A stretch of DNA of 64,000 nt from an uncultured Flavobacteriaceae bacterium (GCA_947488435.1 CANKZG010000001.1:1852308-1916307), one strand, 5' to 3'; shown: positions 7,679-16,959, numbered from the stretch's first letter. Numbers and translations are program-made. Notes: a model not told the origin generated them from the sequence alone.

Positions 7679-8101
7679 CTACTTAAAATTTTGTTCCTTT
7701 AGAAGTTCACCGTTCTCATCAAAAACTTTCCAAATGCCTTTCTTTTTGCCATGCTCAAAGCGACCTTCGTCCCAGAGTTGACCGTTGGAATGGTATCGTT
7801 TCCATACACCATGCTTCTGTTCCTCATCATCAAAACCACCTAACCCTCTTGGTTCGCCATTCTTGAAGTACCAAACCCACTTGCCAGCAATCTTGTTGTC
7901 CTTGTAACTGCCCGTGGATTGCATCTGCCCATTATTTAGAAAATAAGTCCATTTTCCTGACTTCTTTCCATTGTTGAACTCACCTTCGCAAGATACAAGT
8001 CCGTTTTTGAAGTACATTTTGAAAGGTCCATTTTTCGGATTGCCGTTTTCATCTATTCCTGGAATATCTTTCATTGCTAATTCTTTTATTGACTGCAACA
8101 A
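7679..8101 (-). CDS. MORN-like / YwqK-family repeat protein
   Basis: A 140-residue protein made of about five repeats of a 20-24-residue unit with the core G.W..Y..NG....G.y..g: FKMYFKNGLVSCEGEF, WTYFLNNGQMQSTGSY, WVWYFKNGEPRGLGGF, WKRYHSNGQLWDEGRF, WKVFDENGELLKEQNF. This is the MORN-2/YwqK pattern. In Firmicutes YwqK is annotated as an immunity/antitoxin component, but in Bacteroidota such repeats are widespread and mostly uncharacterised. No signal peptide. It is the gene nearest the core chromosome boundary, upstream of argS and divergent from it. Confidence 0.85.
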   Translation of the reverse strand: MLQSIKELAMKDIPGIDENGNPKNGPFKMYFKNGLVSCEGEFNNGKKSGKWTYFLNNGQMQSTGSYKDNKIAGKWVWYFKNGEPRGLGGFDDEEQKHGVWKRYHSNGQLWDEGRFEHGKKKGIWKVFDENGELLKEQNFK

Positions 8102-8300
8102 TTGAATATAGTTATTAACTATATATCTTTTATAAAAGAAAGATACAAAAAGAACAGTATTTATGAGCTCTCATCTATGTTTATCAGAATTATATGCGCA
8201 TATCACGGTATATTTTTAAATGCCCATTACTTTTATATGATGTAAATTAGGTTTGCAGAAGTATCCCTTCCTTTTCAGTTAAAAAAGTGTAAAATTTATG

Positions 8301-8308
8301 TAATTTTG
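8301..8308 (+). promoter_or_regulatory. -7 element of the argS promoter
   Basis: TAATTTTG matches the Bacteroidota -7 consensus TAnnTTTG exactly. It ends 23 bp before the argS ATG. No good -33 TTG was seen at the usual spacing. The 230-bp divergent spacer also holds AT-rich palindromes (ATAGTTATTAACTAT near 8106-8120) that could serve the minus-strand gene. Confidence 0.6.
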
Positions 8309-8331
8309 CACCCTTAAACGCTTAGCGCTAT

Positions 8332-10116
8332 ATGGAGATCCAAAATATGTTAACGCTTCAAGTAAAAGAAGCGGCTCGATCCATTTTTAATGTAGAAATC
8401 CCATCTGTAGAATTTCAACCTACTCGGAAAGATTTTGAGGGCGATATTACCATTGTAGTATTTCCGATGCTGCGTTTTATTAAAGGTAATCCGGAACAAA
8501 TTGGAAAGCAGCTGGGCGATTTTCTGGTGAGTTCGGTTCCTGAAGTCTCGCATTACAATACCGTAAAAGGGTTTTTGAATATTGTTTTAGGCGATGCATT
8601 CTATTTAAATTTTTTCAATAACATAAAAGGGGTTTCCAATTATGGTTTTGTGGAGGATAAAGATGCAGATGCAATTATGGTAGAATATTCCTCGCCAAAT
8701 ACCAATAAACCACTCCATTTGGGACATATACGAAACAACCTATTGGGGTATGCAGTAGCTGAAATTTTAAAAGCTTCGGGCAAGAAGGTCTATAAGACAC
8801 AAATTATAAACGATCGCGGAATTCATATTTGTAAAAGTATGTTAGCCTGGCAGAAATTTGGAAAAGGTGAAACTCCTGAAAGTTCTGGTACAAAAGGAGA
8901 TAAACTCGTCGGGAATTACTACGTTGCTTTTGATAAACTATATAAAGCAGAAATTTCCGATTTAGTAGCCAAAGGGGTGGATAAAAAAGAAGCGGAAAAA
9001 CAAGCTCCTATTCTCCTCGAAGCGCAAACCATGCTACGCAAATGGGAAGCCGGAGATGAAGAAGTGGTAGCACTCTGGAAACGAATGAATGGATGGGTTT
9101 ACGAAGGATTTGACAGCACCTATAAAAATCTCGGTGTTGATTTTGATACCTTATATTACGAAAGTAATACCTATTTATTAGGAAAAGATTTTGTGGCCGA
9201 AGGACTTAAAACGGGTGTTTTTTATACCAAAGAAGATGGGAGTGTTTGGATAGACCTTACCGATGAGGGTTTGGATGAAAAAATAGTACTCCGTTCAGAT
9301 GGTACTGCGGTGTATATGACGCAAGATATTGGTACTGCAATTCAACGCGTAAAGGATTTTCCCGATGTCGGAGGAATGGTCTATACGGTGGGCAACGAAC
9401 AAGACTATCACTTTAAGGTATTATTTCTTATACTTAAAAAACTTGGATTTAACTGGGCCGAACAACTGCACCATTTAAGTTATGGTATGGTAGATTTGCC
9501 TAGCGGAAAAATGAAGAGTAGAGAGGGTACCGTTGTAGATGCGGATGATTTAATGTTAGCTATGAGTGAAACTGCAGCTACTATATCTGAGGATCTTGGG
9601 AAATTGGACGGCTATTCTGATGCGGAAAAGCAGCAATTGTATAAAACCATAGGCTTAGGAGCTTTAAAATATTATATCTTAAAGGTAGATCCTAAAAAGC
9701 GAATTCTATTTAATCCAGAAGAGTCAGTAGATTTTCAGGGAAATACGGGTCCTTTTATTCAATACACCTATGCGAGAATTCAATCGATTCTTAGAAAAGC
9801 GGATTTTGATTGTAACGAAGCTGTAACACTGGAGGCAATTGAAGCATTACACCCGAAAGAAAAAGAACTTTTAAAGCAATTGCAACTATTTCCTGAAACG
9901 ATACAGGCAGCCGCATCTGCATATAGTCCAGCTCTTATTGCCAATTATACCTACGATTTAGTTAAAGAATTTAATTCTTTTTATCAGAATGTTAGTATTT
10001 TAGGAGAGACAAGTATGGCTAAAAAAGTATTACGCGTACAATTGGCCGGAAAAGTAGCAGAAGTAATACAAGCTGCGTTTGCGTTATTAGGCGTCGACGT
10101 TCCGGAACGAATGTAA
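8332..10116 (+). CDS. argS: arginyl-tRNA synthetase
   Basis: A 594-residue class I aminoacyl-tRNA synthetase that charges tRNA-Arg with arginine in the cytosol. Visible landmarks: N-terminal Add-1 domain (about 1-100); the HIGH-type motif PNTNKPLHLGH at 122-132; the KMSKS-type motif SGKMKSREG near 391-399; and a C-terminal helical DALR anticodon-binding domain (about 470-594) ending FALLGVDVPERM, typical of the family. Length matches the family. The start at 8332 is preceded at 23 bp by a -7 element. It marks the core chromosome edge beside the accessory block. Confidence 0.98.
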   Translation: MEIQNMLTLQVKEAARSIFNVEIPSVEFQPTRKDFEGDITIVVFPMLRFIKGNPEQIGKQLGDFLVSSVPEVSHYNTVKGFLNIVLGDAFYLNFFNNIKGVSNYGFVEDKDADAIMVEYSSPNTNKPLHLGHIRNNLLGYAVAEILKASGKKVYKTQIINDRGIHICKSMLAWQKFGKGETPESSGTKGDKLVGNYYVAFDKLYKAEISDLVAKGVDKKEAEKQAPILLEAQTMLRKWEAGDEEVVALWKRMNGWVYEGFDSTYKNLGVDFDTLYYESNTYLLGKDFVAEGLKTGVFYTKEDGSVWIDLTDEGLDEKIVLRSDGTAVYMTQDIGTAIQRVKDFPDVGGMVYTVGNEQDYHFKVLFLILKKLGFNWAEQLHHLSYGMVDLPSGKMKSREGTVVDADDLMLAMSETAATISEDLGKLDGYSDAEKQQLYKTIGLGALKYYILKVDPKKRILFNPEESVDFQGNTGPFIQYTYARIQSILRKADFDCNEAVTLEAIEALHPKEKELLKQLQLFPETIQAAASAYSPALIANYTYDLVKEFNSFYQNVSILGETSMAKKVLRVQLAGKVAEVIQAAFALLGVDVPERM

Positions 10117-10146
10117 TTCGGATATAATCACCTTAAATAATTACCT

Positions 10147-10947
10147 ATCGCTAGTTCAGAAATTATCAAAATTGGGATTCTCATAATTTTTGCAACTTGG
10201 TTTTTGTACATTGTTTTATATGCCTTGGATTTATATGGAATGAATCCATTTCGAAGATTAAAACCACTTACGCCTAATGAAATAATTTTTCTCCAAGATA
10301 GCCTCCCCTTATATAGTTCCTTTACGCCAGCGGAAAAGGAAAAATTTCACGAACGATTATCCTGGTTTAGAACATACAAAAAGTTTGTTTTTTACGGAAA
10401 ACAATCAGACAAGGAACAACTAAAATTGCTTATAGCTGGGATTGCCGTTTTGCTTACCATGGGTTTTAAAGATTACAAAATGACGAGAGCATTATTGCGT
10501 ATAATTGTTTATCCCACGCAATATTATTCTAGAATAAATAGAAGACATCATTTTGGAGAATATAACCCCAAGTTGAAATCATTAATTTTTGCCGCCGATC
10601 ACTTAAAAAAAGGATTTGAAATTGCAGATGATAATTTAAATTTAGGCGTACATGAATTTGCACATGCTTTAAGTTTTGATCTATCAAGAAAGCGAAGTTG
10701 GGAAGCGCGTAAGTTTAGATTGGGTCTTCGCAGAATGTATGAACTTATTGCGCAACCGGATTTTAAAATACGTATGGAGAAGACTACCTATTTTAGGGAA
10801 TACAGCAAAACAAACATACAAGAGTTTTTTGCAGTGGTAACCGAAAATTATGTGGAAACCCCTACCGTTTTTCAGCGAGAATTTCCAGAGTTGTATGCCA
10901 CATTAAAAAAAATGTTGAACTACGAGTTTTTACAGAGGAATCATTAG
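10147..10947 (+). CDS. MtfA-like zinc peptidase (M90), non-standard start
   Basis: A zinc-dependent peptidase of the MtfA/M90 family. The metal-binding motif is HEFAH (150-154 counting from the TTG at 10204), in the context LGVHEFAHALSFD, with downstream Glu in FREYSKTNIQEFFAVVTENY that fits the family's third-ligand region. The first usual start codon (TTG at 10204) falls inside a hydrophobic stretch. The frame is open back to 10141, and its translation adds a coherent membrane segment (IIKIGILIIFATWF). No ATG, GTG or TTG precedes that segment, so an ATC at 10147 or ATT at 10162 may start it; the start given is a guess. The stop overlaps that of the convergent TonB receptor gene. Confidence 0.85.
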   Translation: MASSEIIKIGILIIFATWFLYIVLYALDLYGMNPFRRLKPLTPNEIIFLQDSLPLYSSFTPAEKEKFHERLSWFRTYKKFVFYGKQSDKEQLKLLIAGIAVLLTMGFKDYKMTRALLRIIVYPTQYYSRINRRHHFGEYNPKLKSLIFAADHLKKGFEIADDNLNLGVHEFAHALSFDLSRKRSWEARKFRLGLRRMYELIAQPDFKIRMEKTTYFREYSKTNIQEFFAVVTENYVETPTVFQREFPELYATLKKMLNYEFLQRNH

Positions 10948-13505
10948 TCAAAAAAAACTCTGAAACTAAAATTTGGAGTAAGTCCTAAGGAGATATTTTC
11001 TATGCGTTCAATTTCATCCGTATCATTAACTCTAAAATAGGTGTCCAGAATATTTCTTCTGTCTAATATGTTTAGTACGGACGCTCCTAAACTTGCTTTT
11101 ACACCTCTGGTAAGCTGAAAATCATAAAGTACAGAAGCGTCCAAACGAATAAAATCCGATAATCTACTGCTATTAGGTGCCTCAAAATTAATACTCAAAG
11201 GAAAGGTAGTGGTATTAAGTCCTGCGGTTCCGGCTAATGGTTCGGTAAATGGTTTTCCCGTCCGGTAATTTAACCCCATCCCAATCTTAAACCCGCTGTA
11301 ATTATAGGTGCCGGCAAAAGTTAGCGTATGAGTAATGTCTAGATTGTTAGGAAAGCGACTTGGCGTTAAATCTTCGAACGTATAGGTGTTAACATTGTAA
11401 GCGTAACTAAACCACGTGCTATACTGCGATGTTTTTTTATTGATTAAAAATTCGATGCCGCTAATATCGTACGAGCCAATCTCCCCATTAAATTGATTTT
11501 GATTTTGAAAGCCCTGCGTAGCAATACTAATTCCATCAACTTCTTTATAAAAAGCTTCAACCCCAATATACAAAGTATTAGCTTCGTAACGCACACCAAG
11601 AGCTCCCTGCTTACTTTCAGTAATAGGTAAAGTTTCATTGTCAGATAATATCCAACGACGCTTTTCAATACCAAGAAAATTTTGTTCCAGATCAATAACC
11701 TGATTGGTACTCTGACTCTTAAATTCTCCTTGAGCCTGAGCTATTAAGTTTTTAGCAAAATTGTAAGTGATATTCAATCGGGGCTCTAGAATAAATTCCT
11801 GGAAGGTATCTAAGTTTTCAATATAATTGAGACGTAGACCTCCTCGAGCGTTTAATTTTCCATCGGGAGAAATATATGCCAATTCAGAAAATAGGGCATG
11901 AGTGCGCACAACCCCTTTGATATTGCTCGCGAAGGGAGGCTGCGTAATATCGGTAAAATTGCTTATACCTACCTCTATAAACTGGTATCCATTAATCCAA
12001 TTAATAGTAGCCCCTAATTCCAGAGCAGTATTAAACTTAATAGCTTCTTCTTCCACACGATTGTTTTGGGTAAGTTCCTGAACACCGTTGCCGAAAAGAC
12101 TAATGGCATTTAGATTATATCGGGTATAATAGATGTTGAGGTTGGTAGAGAAACGACTGGTCCAATTACTCTGCAAATTCCCCCCAAATGAAATATTACT
12201 TTGATCAAGGGCACTTCGGGTACCTCGATTTTGATCTAGCGATACTTCTTCAAAATCTAAACTGTTATTAAGATTAATAAGACTGAAACGCAATTTTTGC
12301 GTTTCGTTAATATCATAAAGTACCTTTCCGGTAAAATCGTAAAAGAAAAAACTTTCATCTCTGGAAATGTTTGGATTTTGCGTTTGGTTGTTTATACTAA
12401 TCTCTGTGTCCTGAAAAACGCGATCAGAAAATTGATTGAAAGTGGGCGTTCCCAAAAAATCGGTATACGAACGTCTTGCCGAAAATTGAAAAGCAAGATT
12501 CGGTTTTAGAGGAATCTGACCGTAGACATCTCCACTTACTAAGTTAATTCCAGCACCTCCAAAAAACCTGGGAGCAATATCATCTTCAGTTTCCAAATGG
12601 ATAACGCTACTAACACCATCTCCGTACTGGGCATTAGTACCATTTTTGATGAGAGTGACTTTTTCTGTCAAAAATGGATTAAAAGCAGAAATTAAGCCAA
12701 AAAAGTGTCCGGATTGATACATTTTAATGCCATCCCAGAGGATAAGATTTTGATCATTTGTGCCCCCCCGCACATTAATGTCAGATACTGTTTCATCAAT
12801 ACTCTTTATTCCTGGCAGTGCCTGTATGGTTTGTAGGACGTCAGGTTCAATCTGCCCAGGTAAAACCCCAAAATCTGCTGTGCGTAATTCAATACTAGCA
12901 TCTGTATTCTGAAGCAAACCTTTGGTCAAAAATTTAGAAACAATCACCTCCTCCAGTTCTTGGAAATTCTCTGCCAATAATAAAGTTTTACATGGGTCAA
13001 AACGAAGTAAATCTTCAACTGAAACAAATTTAGATTTATAACCCAAATACCGAATACGAAGCATACTTTCTCTGGGAATATCGGTCAAGGTAAATAACCC
13101 ATTCGCGTCAGTAACCGTAGTAACCTTAGTTCCTAGAACTTCTACCGTAGCTCCGTTTAGGGAATTAGAAGCAAAATTATCTAATACCTCACCACAAATG
13201 TCTACTGTGCTGCGTTTTACCAGAGTATAATAGCGTTCATTAAGCTTGGTGATTTTAACTTGCGTTTGTTGTTGAATAAGCAAAAGGATTTCATCCAAAC
13301 TTTTGTCGGTATTGATGACGACTTCTAAAGTTGCAATATCCTCATTTACATAAGAAAATTTAACATCAAACTTCTGTTCCAATTGCATAAGATAATTGGC
13401 CAAAGCAATACGCTTTGTTCTACTATCCTGCGCTTGCCCATATAAGGCAATTAGGAAAAGAAACAAGAATAACCATCGAATGTATTTACGGGGTCTCTTT
13501 TGCAT
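10944..13505 (-). CDS. TonB-dependent receptor with STN and carboxypeptidase-like domains
   Basis: An outer-membrane TonB-dependent receptor of 853 residues from the ATG at 13505 (a longer frame opens at 13523). The chosen start gives a clean signal peptide (MQKRPRKYIRWLFLFLFLI, cleavage after GQAQ). After it come an STN domain (about 30-100; signalling to FecR), a carboxypeptidase-regulatory-like beta sandwich (about 102-180), the plug (about 200-300; DVNVRGGTNDQNLILWDGI-like segment) and a beta barrel ending in Phe (FRVFFD). With the FecR and ECF genes just upstream it forms a FecI-FecR-FecA-type uptake and signalling set; the ligand (siderophore, glycan or other) is unknown. It overlaps the fecR stop by 20 bp. 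Confidence 0.93.
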   Translation of the reverse strand: MQKRPRKYIRWLFLFLFLIALYGQAQDSRTKRIALANYLMQLEQKFDVKFSYVNEDIATLEVVINTDKSLDEILLLIQQQTQVKITKLNERYYTLVKRSTVDICGEVLDNFASNSLNGATVEVLGTKVTTVTDANGLFTLTDIPRESMLRIRYLGYKSKFVSVEDLLRFDPCKTLLLAENFQELEEVIVSKFLTKGLLQNTDASIELRTADFGVLPGQIEPDVLQTIQALPGIKSIDETVSDINVRGGTNDQNLILWDGIKMYQSGHFFGLISAFNPFLTEKVTLIKNGTNAQYGDGVSSVIHLETEDDIAPRFFGGAGINLVSGDVYGQIPLKPNLAFQFSARRSYTDFLGTPTFNQFSDRVFQDTEISINNQTQNPNISRDESFFFYDFTGKVLYDINETQKLRFSLINLNNSLDFEEVSLDQNRGTRSALDQSNISFGGNLQSNWTSRFSTNLNIYYTRYNLNAISLFGNGVQELTQNNRVEEEAIKFNTALELGATINWINGYQFIEVGISNFTDITQPPFASNIKGVVRTHALFSELAYISPDGKLNARGGLRLNYIENLDTFQEFILEPRLNITYNFAKNLIAQAQGEFKSQSTNQVIDLEQNFLGIEKRRWILSDNETLPITESKQGALGVRYEANTLYIGVEAFYKEVDGISIATQGFQNQNQFNGEIGSYDISGIEFLINKKTSQYSTWFSYAYNVNTYTFEDLTPSRFPNNLDITHTLTFAGTYNYSGFKIGMGLNYRTGKPFTEPLAGTAGLNTTTFPLSINFEAPNSSRLSDFIRLDASVLYDFQLTRGVKASLGASVLNILDRRNILDTYFRVNDTDEIERIENISLGLTPNFSFRVFFD

Positions 13506-14397
13506 AAAATAGCACTTTATCACCTTCTAGTTTGTATGCTATTTGCGAAGGGATACTTATACTTTGTAACGCTAAATCCATGTTTGTGTTGCTAAAACTA
13601 CCCGTAAACAGCTGTTGGGTATTTACATTTTGGATTTCCATACGCACATTGTATTGTCTTTGAAACTCGTCCAAGACATAAGCTAATGGAATGCTATTAA
13701 ATGAGCTCTCATGATTTATCCACGATGGGGATGCGGTTTTTGGATCGGTTATGGGTTGTATTGTACCTTGTATTACTTGAAACGAAGATCCGGCTGGAAG
13801 TTGAATTTCCTTACCGTTAAAGTTAACACTTACCAAACCTTCATAACAGGTTACTTCAAAGAAATCGTTTCTGTTTTCTACATTAAACTCTGTTCCAAGT
13901 ACACTTACTGTTCCTGCCTCAGTAGCAACAGTAAAACGTTTTCCTTTGGCTACTTTAAAAAAGGCTTCCCCCTTAAGAGTTACATTACGTTCTTTATCCC
14001 AAGCTTTTTCGCTAAAAGATAATCTTGAATCCGCATTTAATACCACTTCCGAGGCATCTGGAAGTGTAACTTCTCTTCGTTCAGCAAATTCCGTGCTTAT
14101 TGAAGTATCTAGAGAATTTACATAAAACAATGATACCACCATTAATACGGCTATTGCTGCAGCAATTTGTAACCACTTTCGTCTAGGTTTCATGGCAATT
14201 ACCTTAGGTTGCTTTTGAAACTGCTTATTCTTAAATTCTTGTAACGCGGCATCCATATCAAAATCTGGAGCTTCTAAAGTGTCTGTGGTAGCAACAATAC
14301 GCTGATAATCTGCATACTCAGCTGTTTTTTTAAACGCTTCGAGTTCCGCCTCAGACAGCTCGTTGTTCAACCATTTTGCTAAATAATTCTCTTTCAT
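13486..14397 (-). CDS. FecR-family anti-sigma factor
   Basis: A 303-residue membrane-spanning anti-sigma factor. The cytosolic N-terminal part (about 1-72; LAKWLNNELSEAELEAF) is followed by one membrane helix (about 75-93; KWLQIAAAIAVLMVVSLFYV), a FecR beta domain (about 100-200; VTLPDASEVVLNADSRLSF, GEAFFKVAKG, VLGTEFNVENR) and a C-terminal DUF4974-like domain ending with a variable tail. It relays occupancy of the TonB receptor's STN domain to the ECF sigma factor encoded 76 bp upstream. The receptor start overlaps its 3' end, indicating translational coupling. Confidence 0.93.
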   Translation of the reverse strand: MKENYLAKWLNNELSEAELEAFKKTAEYADYQRIVATTDTLEAPDFDMDAALQEFKNKQFQKQPKVIAMKPRRKWLQIAAAIAVLMVVSLFYVNSLDTSISTEFAERREVTLPDASEVVLNADSRLSFSEKAWDKERNVTLKGEAFFKVAKGKRFTVATEAGTVSVLGTEFNVENRNDFFEVTCYEGLVSVNFNGKEIQLPAGSSFQVIQGTIQPITDPKTASPSWINHESSFNSIPLAYVLDEFQRQYNVRMEIQNVNTQQLFTGSFSNTNMDLALQSISIPSQIAYKLEGDKVLFYAKETP

Positions 14398-14473
14398 GAT
14401 TTCTAGCCTTATACCTTAATAACAATTGAAATATAAAAAACCCTACTTTTAATTTCAATTCGTGTTTACATTA

Positions 14474-14971
14474 TTATATGCCTGCTATCTTTTCCCGTAA
14501 ACTTTTTAATGCCAAATGCATACGTTTTTCGATGGCCTTTACACTCACTCCTTCCATTTCAGCAATTTCCGCGTACTTTTTTCCATCGATGCGATTCAAT
14601 AAAAAAGTAGTACGTTGGTTTTCAGGTAAAGCGGCTAATGCTTTTTCATATTTTTCCCGATACTGTGCCTCTTCCATTAAAAACTCTGGAGATTCATGTG
14701 AAGTATCTTGTTGTCGATCCGCATACTTTAAACGCACTTTTTCTGCTTTCAAAACATTTAAATATAAATTGTTTGCTACCGTATATACATAAGACTTAGC
14801 TTTTTCTGGGCTAACCTTACTACAGTTTTCCCATAGCTTAAGAAAAGCCTCCTGTACAGCATCATATGCTTTTTCAGCATTGCCGTATTTATAATATATC
14901 GAATTGTAAACCGTTTTGGAAGTATTGGTGAAGATGCTGCTAAAGACCTCTTCTTCACATACGTTATCCAT
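14474..14971 (-). CDS. ECF-family RNA polymerase sigma factor (FecI-like)
   Basis: A 165-residue ECF sigma factor. Sigma region 2 covers about 15-85 (YDAVQEAFLKLWENC, AKSYVYTVANNLYLNVLK) and region 4 about 110-160 (LAALPENQRTTFLLNRIDG, YAEIAEMEGVSVKAIEKRMHLALKSLREK). It is the first gene of a sigma/FecR/receptor operon. A perfect -7 element lies 30 bp upstream. The divergently transcribed modular lipoprotein is a plausible additional target, though no ECF-specific promoter could be defined. Confidence 0.95.
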   Translation of the reverse strand: MDNVCEEEVFSSIFTNTSKTVYNSIYYKYGNAEKAYDAVQEAFLKLWENCSKVSPEKAKSYVYTVANNLYLNVLKAEKVRLKYADRQQDTSHESPEFLMEEAQYREKYEKALAALPENQRTTFLLNRIDGKKYAEIAEMEGVSVKAIEKRMHLALKSLREKIAGI

Positions 14972-15000
14972 GTTTAAGGGATTAAAAAATGAGTTCGATA

Positions 15001-15008
15001 CAAAGATA
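15001..15008 (-). promoter_or_regulatory. -7 element for the ECF sigma/fecR/receptor operon
   Basis: On the minus strand this reads TATCTTTG, an exact match to TAnnTTTG, and ends 29 bp before the sigma-factor ATG. On the opposite strand TAGAATTG at 15059-15066 (one mismatch) may serve the divergent lipoprotein gene. Confidence 0.6.
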
Positions 15009-15092
15009 TCTTAAAAAAAATAAAAATTCAGGTAGGGTTTTTTTTGATTCGATTGTTTTAGAATTGTATGAACTAATAAAATCCAAATCGTT

Positions 15093-16844
15093 ATGAAAAA
15101 GTTTTTAAATTATCTGATGTATGCCGGCTTGTTTCTTGTGGCATTAAATTTTACTTCTTGTCAAGAAGAATTTGAAGAAGTAAGTATGGGCGGACAGGAA
15201 GAACCAATTACTGCGAGTTCTTCAACGGCTCAATTGATTACGCAAACCGTTTCAAATGACGGTTCTTTTGACAATATTGTTGACGGTGCCAGTTGTTTTG
15301 ATATTCGATTTCCATATACCGTTGAGGTTAATGGATTAGAAATTACCATTAACTCTAAAGAAGATCTTCGTTTAATAGAAGAAATTTTTGATGCTATTGA
15401 CGATGATGAAGATATTTTAGAAATCCTTTTCCCCATTACCATTACATTGGCTGATTTTAGCGAAGTTGTTATTAACGGCCCAGAAGATTTACGTGAATTA
15501 GCCGAAGCTTGTATTGAAGGTGGAGGTGATGATGATATTGAGTGTATTGATTTTGTATATCCTATTACCTTATTTACCTTCAACGTTAATGAAGAACGTA
15601 CCGGTGAAGTTACGGTAGAAAGCGATAAAGAATTAAGACGTTTCTTAGCAGGATTGGAAGATGATGACTTAGTAAGTATTGACTTCCCAGTGACTTTAGT
15701 GCTTTTTGATGGAACTACAGAAGTAGTAAATAGCAATGCGGAATTAGCAAATGCAATTGAAAGAGCTAAAGATATTTGCGATGAAGATGATGATGATGAC
15801 TTTAATGATGATGATTTTACTAAAGAACGTTTAGATAACCTATTGGTAGAGTGTCCTTGGTTAGTACGTGAAGTAAAAAGAGACAATCAAGATCAAACCG
15901 ATCAGTTTTTCGAGTATTTGATGAACTTCAAAGAAGATGGTGAAGTGGTTGTAAAAGACAGAGAAGGAAACAACCTTATTGGTGAGTGGTCGACTCGTGT
16001 TACAGATGATGGTGCATTGGTTACTTTATCCTTTGATGTATTGACAGCGTTTAACTTGGAATGGATGATTTACGATATCGGTGAAGGTCGAATCAAATTA
16101 TTCAATGGAGATGGCAACAGAATTATTTTAAGACAATTCTGTGAAATGGATCCAAATAATGGACCTGATACCTTGAGAGAAATTTTACGAGAATGCTCAT
16201 GGATTATAAAACGTGTAAAGTTTGAAGGAGAAGAAATAAGACGTTTATTAGGTTTTGAATTTAATTTTGAAGCTGATGGGGTTGTTACCTTAAGTGATGA
16301 AGAACTTACTTCTACCGGACAATGGGAAATCGCACAAAATAATGATGGTATATTGGTATTGGCTATTACTTTTGGTGAGGAACCAGGTGTTTCTTTTGAA
16401 TGGCCATTACGTGACCTTGACGACACGCGATTGCGATTTGAAGTGGAAGGTTTTGAATTGGTACTGCTAAGAGAATGCGATGATAGTGTAAATGACGGCG
16501 ATGTTCCTGAGATTAGAAATGTTCTAATGGGAGGTGATTGGGTTGTTGCTTTGTATGAAGATGAAGGTGTTGATGAAACAGATAATTATGGCGGATATAG
16601 CTTTGCGTTTTCGCCAGAAAATACAGTTACAGTTTCTGAAGGTACAGATCCTTTTTTAACCGGTCTATGGAGAATTCTTAGAGACAGCGATGAAGGATTG
16701 AAAGTTTTCTTAAACTTTGGAGATGAGCCACTATTTGGGGAACTAACAGACGATTGGGATTTCGTATCCATATCTGCAAATAGAATTGAATTAAAAGATG
16801 TAAGTGGAGACGGTAGTATTAGTACTCTTGTCTTGGAAAGATAA
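15093..16844 (+). CDS. acidic lipoprotein built of internal repeats, 583 aa
   Basis: A 583-residue lipoprotein: signal peptide with lipobox ALNFTSC (Cys 23). The N-terminal half has four related 35-45-residue units near 68-105, 109-142, 151-190 and 195-228, each with a D-F-P/Y-P-I-T-L-type strand, a strand such as VTVES, and a helix beginning KEDLR/KELRR/NAELA. A Asp-rich linker (229-242) follows. The C-terminal half has three units (about 247-355, 363-465, 478-583), each starting L.E/G.C/D-W-.V..V and containing a G.W or GLW and an F..L/I.R strand, resembling lipocalin-like domains. The protein is very acidic. It is divergent from the FecI/FecR/receptor operon and followed by a strong terminator. 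I do not recognise the family; surface or binding function is inference. Confidence 0.8.
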   Translation: MKKFLNYLMYAGLFLVALNFTSCQEEFEEVSMGGQEEPITASSSTAQLITQTVSNDGSFDNIVDGASCFDIRFPYTVEVNGLEITINSKEDLRLIEEIFDAIDDDEDILEILFPITITLADFSEVVINGPEDLRELAEACIEGGGDDDIECIDFVYPITLFTFNVNEERTGEVTVESDKELRRFLAGLEDDDLVSIDFPVTLVLFDGTTEVVNSNAELANAIERAKDICDEDDDDDFNDDDFTKERLDNLLVECPWLVREVKRDNQDQTDQFFEYLMNFKEDGEVVVKDREGNNLIGEWSTRVTDDGALVTLSFDVLTAFNLEWMIYDIGEGRIKLFNGDGNRIILRQFCEMDPNNGPDTLREILRECSWIIKRVKFEGEEIRRLLGFEFNFEADGVVTLSDEELTSTGQWEIAQNNDGILVLAITFGEEPGVSFEWPLRDLDDTRLRFEVEGFELVLLRECDDSVNDGDVPEIRNVLMGGDWVVALYEDEGVDETDNYGGYSFAFSPENTVTVSEGTDPFLTGLWRILRDSDEGLKVFLNFGDEPLFGELTDDWDFVSISANRIELKDVSGDGSISTLVLER

Positions 16845-16868
16845 ATTTTTTGCCCTTAATCTTGTTAG

Positions 16869-16900
16869 AAAGGATAGTCTTCCCCATAAGACTATCCTTT
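16869..16900 (+). terminator. Rho-independent terminator after the lipoprotein gene
   Basis: A perfect 13-bp stem: AAAGGATAGTCTT (16869-16881) pairs with AAGACTATCCTTT (16888-16900) around a 6-base loop, followed by TGTTTTT. It lies 25 bp after the stop codon. Confidence 0.9.
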
Positions 16901-16959
16901 TGTTTTTAAAGAACTATTATTTTGTATAGTGCTTCTTTCGCACTTCCCATACTTATGCT

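Noticed and set aside
15230-15886. Long serine-rich open frame antisense to the acidic lipoprotein gene
   Set aside because: It is the mirror of the Asp/Glu-rich codons on the plus strand, with no plausible start context; the plus-strand lipoprotein is clearly the gene.
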